From Epiperipatus broadwayi (Eukaryota; Onychophora; Udeonychophora; Euonychophora; Peripatidae): 64,000 bases of DNA. Of this stretch, positions 57,708 through 64,000 are shown piece by piece (position 1 is the stretch's first letter; each line of letters begins with the position of its first letter). Location of the stretch: assembly GCA_028023455.1 (NCBI GenBank), contig JAQFVV010006353.1:1240001-1304000 (forward strand). The letters run 5' to 3'. Below the pieces are notes generated by a model. The model was not told the origin of the DNA. It worked only from the letters and a program-made list of their open reading frames with translations, and searched no databases. A program made the translations under genes and the position numbers.

Positions 57708-58049
57708 TGTTCCTACAAATCTATCACTCTAAATGGTGCTTCCTGGATACCTTGCATAAATTGCATTCCAGCATAAAATATTTTCGTGTTCATATTTTTA
57801 TTTTTCTGAACTTGCTAATAATTAAAATTATTAAGAAATAAATATGATGTAAAAACTAATTAATTTCATAAAAGATAGACATGTAGCAAAAATGAGTTTC
57901 AGAAGTCTTGTAATTACATGGTCTAACTAGGGATATTTATCTTCACATCAAATGTATTTTTATTTAAGGTTTAGATTTTTCATTTGGATAACATAAAAAC
58001 ACAATTTCAAAGAATTCATAAAAAAAAATCTGTACCTATTTTGCAATTT

Positions 58050-58232
58050 GCTTTTCTAATATATTCATTTCTTTCACATATTTGATAAGTGAATTTTTCT
58101 TATATATATCTAAACGAATACATTGCCTTTTAGATAAGCCTTGCTTTTCTAATGTATTCGTTATTTTTATGCGTTTGATAATCTGAATTTTTCTTATATA
58201 TATTTAAACAAATACGTTATCTTTTACATAAG
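58050..58232. repeat. Tandem duplication, 93-bp unit
   Basis: Two units start GCTTTTCTAATATATTCATT (58050) and GCTTTTCTAATGTATTCGTT (58143). Each runs through GAATTTTTCTTATATATAT to ACATTGCCTTTTA / ACGTTATCTTTTA. No coding signal. Confidence 0.7.
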
Positions 58233-59699
58233 ATTTAGAAAAAAGTAAATGATGTGTATACTTTGGCAAAAGAAAAAAAAATTGCTAATTACAAATAACA
58301 ATGAGTATTTCTTTATAACATATTTAATCGTCCATTTTTGGATAGCCGGCCAAAACTTTATACTGTATATGAAACTGTAATAAACACAGTAGTTTAAAGG
58401 GTAATTTTAATTCGCCAATGGCATCCTTTTTAAATCTGATTATATACGCACATATAAATATATATACGAAACTCGTTGAATTCACAATTAACGTTTTTTT
58501 CCCCTATCATATTAAAGAATAAAGGCAATTGGCTAATAGATTATATATATATAAGTATATTTAACGAAATGGGGGGGGGGGGGTTTCAAGCAACAAAGAA
58601 AATGCGCACCGGCAACAACACACATACATTTAACAAAAATGAGTTAATACAAGAATTAAGTTATATTTAAAATATATGTATTCAGTGATCAGATTTTCAA
58701 TGTAAGAAATTTTTGACAATTCAGTTACTAATTTTTTAATAATGTGCGTAAACCAACTGCTTTCTTTGGCCCAGACAGTTTTTTTTTTTTTTAATATTAT
58801 TATTTTAGTTACAAATTTCAGTTAAAAATTTTTGTAAAAAAATCCCGACATATACTTTAATAATATTGGTTACCCGATTAGAAAAAAAAAAAAAAAATCA
58901 GACAGTCCATTCGATCAAGTCTAGACAGGCAGCCATTACAAAAATCCAAGTCAGGTGCTCGCTCAACAGCTGAACCGATTGATTCAAAGCATTTATCCCA
59001 AATAAGGAAATGAATCATATCAAATATAAATAAAGACTAAGATATAAAATAGAGTAAAAACTAAGTAATAATTACTTAGGTTAAAATTTTTTCTAAAGAG
59101 CAAATAAATTAAGATGAACGTATGCGTAACTTAAGAAATCCAGAACTAGAAATAAAAAGGTTAATGCAATATAATTTTTTTTTATATTCACCTAAGTACT
59201 TTCACAATATTACTTTAACTAATATTTATACTAGTATTAAATAAATCAAATGTGTGTAAATATACGCATGTATGTAAATAAAAAGGACCATATAAATACA
59301 TATATTGATTGTTTAAATATGCAATTTTTTTTTTTCATTATTTAAATTAAATCTTAATAATTTTATCATATAAAACTCAAACATAATCAAAATATTTAAA
59401 ATAACATTAGAATTCCGGATCGTCTGGCACGTTCAGACTACTAATATAGGCTAGACTTATGTAATGGCTGGTTGACATTTGACCTCTCGGATAAATTGAC
59501 AAAATATTTTTTTTCCCCCTCAACATAGCACAATCCAAATAAACATCAGAAACGATTAATAGATCAATGTATCTATTGATAAAAATAACATTAACACATG
59601 TCAATCGGGTACAGGATTTTACAATGATTAAGTTTTCATTATGTAAAGACTTTATTACATTAATTATATGACGAGACTAATCAAATATGAACGAACTTG

Positions 59700-60250
59700 T
59701 ATTATGTCTGGGATCTGTCTGAGCGGCAAGCATTGCATGGGCACGCACTCTCGAGACTTTTTAAATTTTATTGATAGAAAACAGTGAAGAACCTACCGTT
59801 AGCGACAACTGAATCATACAGGAGAATTGCTGAAAAGATAAAAAGTAAAACAAATGAAGTAAAAAGAAATAACCGGAAGTTAAGATTTAGGAACCGGAAG
59901 TTCAATCGAAAAATCGTCAAAAAATCAAAAAATAAAATGTCATTGTACTTACTAATTAAACCAAGGCAAAATAGCATGTCTAATGGAATAGTGTCTCTCC
60001 CGCAAGCTTGGGACCTCTGAATGCCTTAATACATTCATAAAATCCTCTGAATTTTATGCACAAATGCAACCTAAAATCACTCTTCTGCCATCTTTGCCCC
60101 CTTGCGCAGGCACGTTGCGCAGACAGTGAAAAAACTAAACGAGACGCAAGTTCCAATCTTTACCTTCACAATTTGTCTGGCGGCTGGAATTCTGGCATAT
60201 CCGTTTGTTTAATCGTAAAAATTATATATATGTATAATCTTGATTGCGTA
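59700..60250 (+). promoter_or_regulatory. Candidate TATA-less promoter-like segment
   Basis: A locally G+C-richer stretch with two ACCGGAAGT words (59872 and 59893; the ETS/GABP core) and TTGCGCAGGCACGTTGCGCAG (60101-60121), which contains two TGCGCA halves resembling NRF-1 sites. CpG dinucleotides, rare elsewhere in the window, are concentrated here. No transcript or coding exon was identified nearby, and a further ACTTCCGGT lies at 61635. Orientation and function are inferred. Confidence 0.3.
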
Positions 60251-60259
60251 AAGTGAATG

Positions 60260-61280
60260 TTTGTTTTGGTGCTTACATATGTAATTTTTTTTTTTTTCTA
60301 GGGATTTTCATTTCTCAATAATACTAACAAATTTTATATAACTAAATTGTTGGAGAATAAAACTCAATCTTATAAACATTATAAAATATTAGTGTAATAA
60401 GATATGTGTTGTTGTTATTGCACATTTTAATTAAGCTTATATTTTTTCCCCTCCGGACTGAAATGCGCCTGGTAAAAAATACTGTCGACGTTATTTATTA
60501 CTGTTAATTGTAGTAAATCGATTGAGTAATTTAATCCTTTGAGCTGTGATTGGTATTCAAGTGTGGATTGGTAAATGTTATAATTTTAGTATGCGTATGT
60601 ATGTAACTGAAATTTTAAAAATATGTGAAGCAAAAATGGAAAATAAATGTGGCAGCCATGGAAGAGCAGTTGATTAATTTTTTTTTTTTTTAGAGTTTAT
60701 CAAAAAAAAAAACCCCATTGTTAGAAAATGCTTCAATTTTAACCTTGTTTGCATTTCGTTTGGACTATTATGGAAAAAAATTGTTTGTGTAGGTAATTAC
60801 ATACACTCGGAGTGTGTTTTTAATTCACTTAAAAATCTAGTAATATTTTTCCACATTTTTTTTCTTTGCAAATAAAACTATTGGAATTCCTAACGTAACC
60901 TAGCCTGAACTTCCATGTTAAATTTCTGATATATTTTTTTAATCAGTTATTTCTCCAACCTATTGTTATGGTGGAAAATTTAAAACATCATGTGTTTTTC
61001 GTTTTTTTTTACCACATAATCAGCTTTTCTCACTTATTTTTTAAATGTATGAATTATTCTTCTATGTGTTTTCTTTTGCATTGATTTTTTTTTTTTTTCA
61101 ATATCATATGGACTTGTTTATAATTCCTCCTTGTTGCGCCATATCGCTGCCTTCTATTTATTACTATTGTTAAAAATTAAAAAATTGTTTTAAACATTTT
61201 TTTTTAACATAAAACATCATGGAAGTTGGCGTACCGTAATATCAGCATTAAAAAACAACTAAATCCACCTTTCTTTAATC
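60260..61280. other. A/T-rich stretch, nothing recognised
   Basis: T-rich runs and no coding or repeat feature that I can support. Confidence 0.4.
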
Positions 61281-61284
61281 ACCA

Positions 61285-61435
61285 TAACAATGCTTATTTT
61301 ATTTTTTACTTCATTGATCCAGCAGTTTCGTTTGATGAGCTGTTTTCTTCAGAACTAAAATATTTTGACTGCTGGCTAGTCGACTAGACAAGTGAAAAAT
61401 AAAATAAGCATTGTTATAATGATTAAATAAAGTAG
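61285..61435 (-). repeat. Foldback with degenerate HHR (family B relative)
   Basis: Arms AACAATGCTTATTTTATTTTT and inverse (AAAAATAAAATAAGCATTGTT) enclose a minus-strand CTGAAGA ... GAAAC with 16 bases between the boxes but no clear stem II. Outside them CCAGCAGTC ... CTGCTGG could pair. The first GATCAATGAAG after GAAAC has the U-C then AAT order seen in family B. Confidence 0.55.
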
Positions 61436-62109
61436 ATCTTTTTATTTCATAATTTTATTAATCCATAAAAAAGATATGAGAGAAAGACTATAACACCTAG
61501 CATTCCTATCATATTAATAGGCATAGTGAAACAGTAGTAATGGTAGAAATACATGATTGGTAATTATAAAATTACTTGATTATCTAGATTGCCGTGAATA
61601 CTTTGATGCAATTAATCGTAACTCAGCTCTTTCACTTCCGGTATTTGAACTTCCGACTAGCGAATATTCAGTTATATTTTTTTGTTATTGTCTAGATTTA
61701 ATTGATATTCTTAAATTATTTATAAGTCAGAGTATTAGGAAGATTACCAATATCAATAATAAATGTTTAGAATATTTGAAATAAAATATTAGAAGAGATG
61801 AGTAACATTGGGACATGATAAAGACTAAACGGTAACGTAATTGAGTCACATGGGAGACTTAAACAGAAGGGAATATGCATACATAAAAAAAATATTGAGT
61901 TTTTAAAATCCACAAAAGTATTTATACTGAGAATAGCATTCATCATAATTTTATTTTTCTGACTTTAATGGAAGCAAACTCTTCAATATTATTATTTGAT
62001 GCATGGATTTCTTTTTCTTTTTTGATAACTTAATTATTAACAAAATATAAAGGAACCTGTAGAGATTCCAACCATGAGCTAGATTTACCAGTGGCTTTAT
62101 TATGTTCTT

Positions 62110-62770
62110 TAATTCTACTATTCTAGCTATATAATCAGCAATCATTAACTATGTCATTCACAATCTATGATGCCTACATTTACAAAGATTAATATTCATT
62201 AAATTCCATTTATAAAGCAAATTAATGTAATAATCGTGAGTTCCCCTGAATTTTCTGGTAAAATTCCAATTGCGTCTAAGAAGATCAAATCCATCCGGCT
62301 TCATCATTGAGTCTGGAAAAAGAAAATCAGCAATCATAAACTATGTCGTTCATAATTTATGATGCCCACATTTACTAAGATCAATATTCGTTCAATTCCA
62401 TTTATAAAGCAAATGAATGCAATAACCATGAGTTCACCTGAATTTTCTGGTAAAACTCCAATTGCATCTAAGAAGATCAAATCCATTTGGCTTTATTGTT
62501 GGGTCTGGAAAAAGAAATCTGTTAGCAACACCATAAGAATTCCATAATTTTTCTATTGTAAATTCTTGCTTCAACATCGAAAAGGGGATTCTGATTTGAT
62601 ATGAGTCTTATGTAATGAAACTATATCTTGAATGATTGGTAAATTCAATCTGTTTATCAGCTTTTTATACATCTTTAGCAAAGTAACTTCTTTTCTAATA
62701 ACTGATGGAGGAATATGTGAATGAACTGGCACCATTACAAAGAAGTAGTCACGAATGTACTAATAATATT
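62110..62770 (-). pseudogene. LINE C-terminal fragment with internal duplication
   Basis: The minus strand gives HIPPSVIRKEVTLLKMYKKL, NRFLFPDPTIKPNGFDLLR, then twice FTRKFR-THDYY-NLLYKWN with LCKCRHH. This is the C-terminal series of a common non-LTR retrotransposon family (FxPDPTxKPxGFDLPR ... RTGHGRC ... LHKW ... CDCG). The block from FLFPD to the cysteine motif is present twice because 62133-62322 is duplicated as 62323-62512. Frames are broken; a pseudogene. Confidence 0.75.
62133..62512. repeat. 190-bp tandem duplication inside LINE fragment
   Basis: Two units begin AATCAGCAATCATTAACTATG and AATCAGCAATCATAAACTATG, exactly 190 bases apart. They run through CCTGAATTTTCTGGTAAAA and TAAGAAGATCAAATCC. 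Differences are scattered substitutions only, about 10% by eye. Confidence 0.85.
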
Positions 62771-63152
62771 TTTTTATGGTAATATTTAAGTACTCAGATG
62801 TTGGGCTTAGGAAATTGTTTTTAAAACAGGGCCAAAGTACTTACCAGCAGAATAGGCTCCTACCAAAGAATCTGTAATTTAAAGTATTTGCATCACAGTT
62901 CTTCACTGATCCACTTCTTTCATTATCTCGACTTCAACTGCTGTTTATTTTAGTTTAGCTTGCAGAAACTTCTTTTGCAGATTGTCACTACAAATAGTAT
63001 TAGCCAATAAAACATCACATCTTCTATTTACATATTGCTGTTATTAGCATACTTTTCTATCTTTTTACATTTACTGTAAGCTTTAAAAAGCTATGATAGT
63101 TTCCAGATGGCAGTGCTTAATAAATCCCTATCCTACGATTTCCTATCCAAAA

Positions 63153-63194
63153 TCATCAGACTAGTTTGAAGCTTACAGCTTTTTTCAGTGAGGA
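63153..63194 (-). ncRNA. Hammerhead remnant, array unit 1
   Basis: The minus strand reads CTCA, CTGAAAA (G8 lost), stem II AAGC/GCTT around TGTAA, CAAA (G12 lost), CTAGTC, TGAT. Stem II and the palindrome ACTAGT are perfect and the catalytic guanines are gone. Confidence 0.6.
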
Positions 63195-63275
63195 GCTTTG
63201 GATCTTTGAACAGTGCAACTGGACCTTTAAGATGTGATGCATTAATAAATATATGTCCCATGCTTTCCTATCCAA

Positions 63276-63319
63276 AATCTCCAGATTAATTTCAAGAATA
63301 TGGCTTTTATCAGTGAGGA
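63276..63319 (-). ncRNA. Hammerhead remnant, array unit 2
   Basis: The minus strand reads CCTCA, CTGATAA, AAGCC ... CTT, GAAAT, TAATC, TGGAG. The palindrome is reduced and G8 is lost, while GAAA remains. Confidence 0.55.
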
Positions 63320-63395
63320 GCTTTGGATCTTAGAACAGTGTAACTGGACCTTTAAGATGTGATGCATTAAATCTATATCCCATGCTTTCATATCC

Positions 63396-63442
63396 AAAAT
63401 CTTCAGATTAGTTTTAATAATATGGCTTTCATCAGTGAAGAG
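63396..63442 (-). ncRNA. Hammerhead remnant, array unit 3
   Basis: The minus strand reads TCTTCA, CTGATGA (intact), AAGCC ... , AAAAC (G12 lost), TAATC, TGAAGA. TGAAGA pairs with TCTTCA over six Watson-Crick pairs, so stem I is perfect here although it differs in sequence from the other units. Confidence 0.6.
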
Positions 63443-63649
63443 CTTTGGATTTTAGAACAATATGCCTGGACTTTATGATTTAGATATATATGGCTATACA
63501 ATTAAGTTGGCTTCGATTGAAAACATTTCTATGTTTTTTTTTAGTTTGGGCTGATAGCTTGATAGTATAATATAAATGTAAATGGCAGGAAATGGAAGGA
63601 AGGTGCATTAGATCCTAAGGTCCAGTTGTATTGTTCCAAGATCTAACAC

Positions 63650-63691
63650 TTCTCACTGATAAATGCTGTAAGCTTGAGACTAGTCTGAGAA
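63650..63691 (+). ncRNA. Hammerhead remnant, inverted array unit
   Basis: TTCTCA (63650-63655), CTGATAA (G8 lost), stem II ATGC/GCTT (one mismatch), GAGAC (A14 changed), TA, GTC, then TGAGAA (63686-63691), which pairs with TTCTCA over six bases. Stem III is the palindrome ACTAGT with a GUC site after 63685. Confidence 0.65.
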
Positions 63692-64000
63692 TTTTGGATA
63701 GGAAATCACAGGGATAGAGATTTATTAAGCATTGCCATCTATTGGTTTCTGAAGCTTACACTAGGTGGCAAAAAGATGGAAAAATCTGCTATGATAAACA
63801 TAGTTTGTGAATCATTTAAGATGATTCAAACCCTATGCTGATTTTATATTTGAGCTTAATGATATTGCATGCTGTTTTAAACAAATTATTTCAATGAAAT
63901 TGTCATAATATTTTAAAAGATAAATCGTGGAGTGTTCTATGTAAATCAGACATATTTAGTGTAGATATTTTTATGGGATGTAAATTTCCTCAATTATAAA

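Larger units (their letters stand above)
63105..63735 (-). repeat. Foldback with tandem HHR array
   Basis: Outer arms GATGGCAGTGCTTAATAAAT CCCTATCC and inverse (GGGATAGAGATTTATTAAGC ATTGCCATC) enclose three direct minus-strand units and one plus-strand unit. The direct units have a period of about 122-125 bases, starting TCCTATCCAAAATC at 63141, 63266 and 63388. All carry hammerhead motifs. The units also share GAGCTTTGGATCTT and ACTGGACCTTTAAGATGTGA TGCATTA. This is a multimer of a family A relative. Confidence 0.8.

Noticed and set aside
61330-61390. Reading the 61.3-kb core as a type III hammerhead closed by CCAGCAG/CTGCTGG
   Set aside because: Attractive outer stem with a GUC, but no stem II forms between CTGAAGA and GAAAC, so I list it only as a degenerate relative.
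1-64000. CRISPR arrays, bacterial operons, riboswitches, rRNA
   Set aside because: No regularly spaced short direct repeats, no Shine-Dalgarno-led gene strings and no rRNA-like conserved blocks; the DNA is plainly eukaryotic.

Overview
The window is A+T-rich (about three quarters A/T by eye) eukaryotic DNA from an animal. I see no intact protein-coding gene, no operon structure, no rRNA and no CRISPR array. What can be recognised is repeats: degenerate LINE 3' ends, hAT-type DNA transposons, tRNA-headed SINEs, and many foldback (inverted-repeat) elements. The mix of ZBED-, ZMYM1- and GTF2IRD2-type hAT elements, Penelope-like signatures and LINE tails points to an invertebrate metazoan. A mollusc (perhaps a cephalopod) or an arachnid would fit, but the sequence alone does not settle this. 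Most open reading frames of 60-170 codons are chance frames or fragments of transposon proteins.

The main hidden structure is a set of minimal hammerhead ribozyme (HHR) motifs inside the foldback elements: a CTGANGA box, a short stem II hairpin, a GAAA box, a 2-3 bp (sometimes longer) palindromic stem III, and a U-H cleavage site. Two copies look complete, on the plus strand at 14079-14121 and 32430-32470. About fifteen others are decayed to different degrees. Stems I and II keep pairing while their sequences differ between copies. This architecture matches the dimer-type HHRs described in Penelope-like retroelements (PLEs). A PLE origin is supported by 9-14 bp target-site duplications around many elements, by short copies that keep only one end, and by a foldback at 50370-50891 whose centre resembles the C-terminus of a PLE GIY-YIG endonuclease.

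Layout. 0-8.3 kb: LINE tails, SINEs and several foldbacks. 8.3-11.3 kb: one complete but dead ZBED-type hAT transposon with an 8-bp duplication. 11.8-14.2 kb: four HHR foldbacks. 16.1-16.7 kb: a non-autonomous hAT. 17.9-27.2 kb: foldbacks, a tandem duplication and a LINE tail. 30-40.6 kb: two GTF2IRD2-type hAT fragments, a complete HHR, LINE pieces, a nested insertion and a SINE. 42-48.7 kb: a LINE tail and a ZMYM1-type hAT pseudogene. 50.4-57.7 kb: the PLE-endonuclease foldback, HHR foldbacks and a tRNA-Gly-like sequence. 59.7-60.3 kb: a possible TATA-less promoter. 61.3-63.8 kb: LINE tail and a tandem HHR array. The remaining stretches are A/T-rich with no feature I can support.

Nothing here works together as a pathway. 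The window reads as an intergenic or intronic graveyard in which PLE-related ribozyme elements, hAT elements and LINEs have inserted repeatedly, sometimes into one another.
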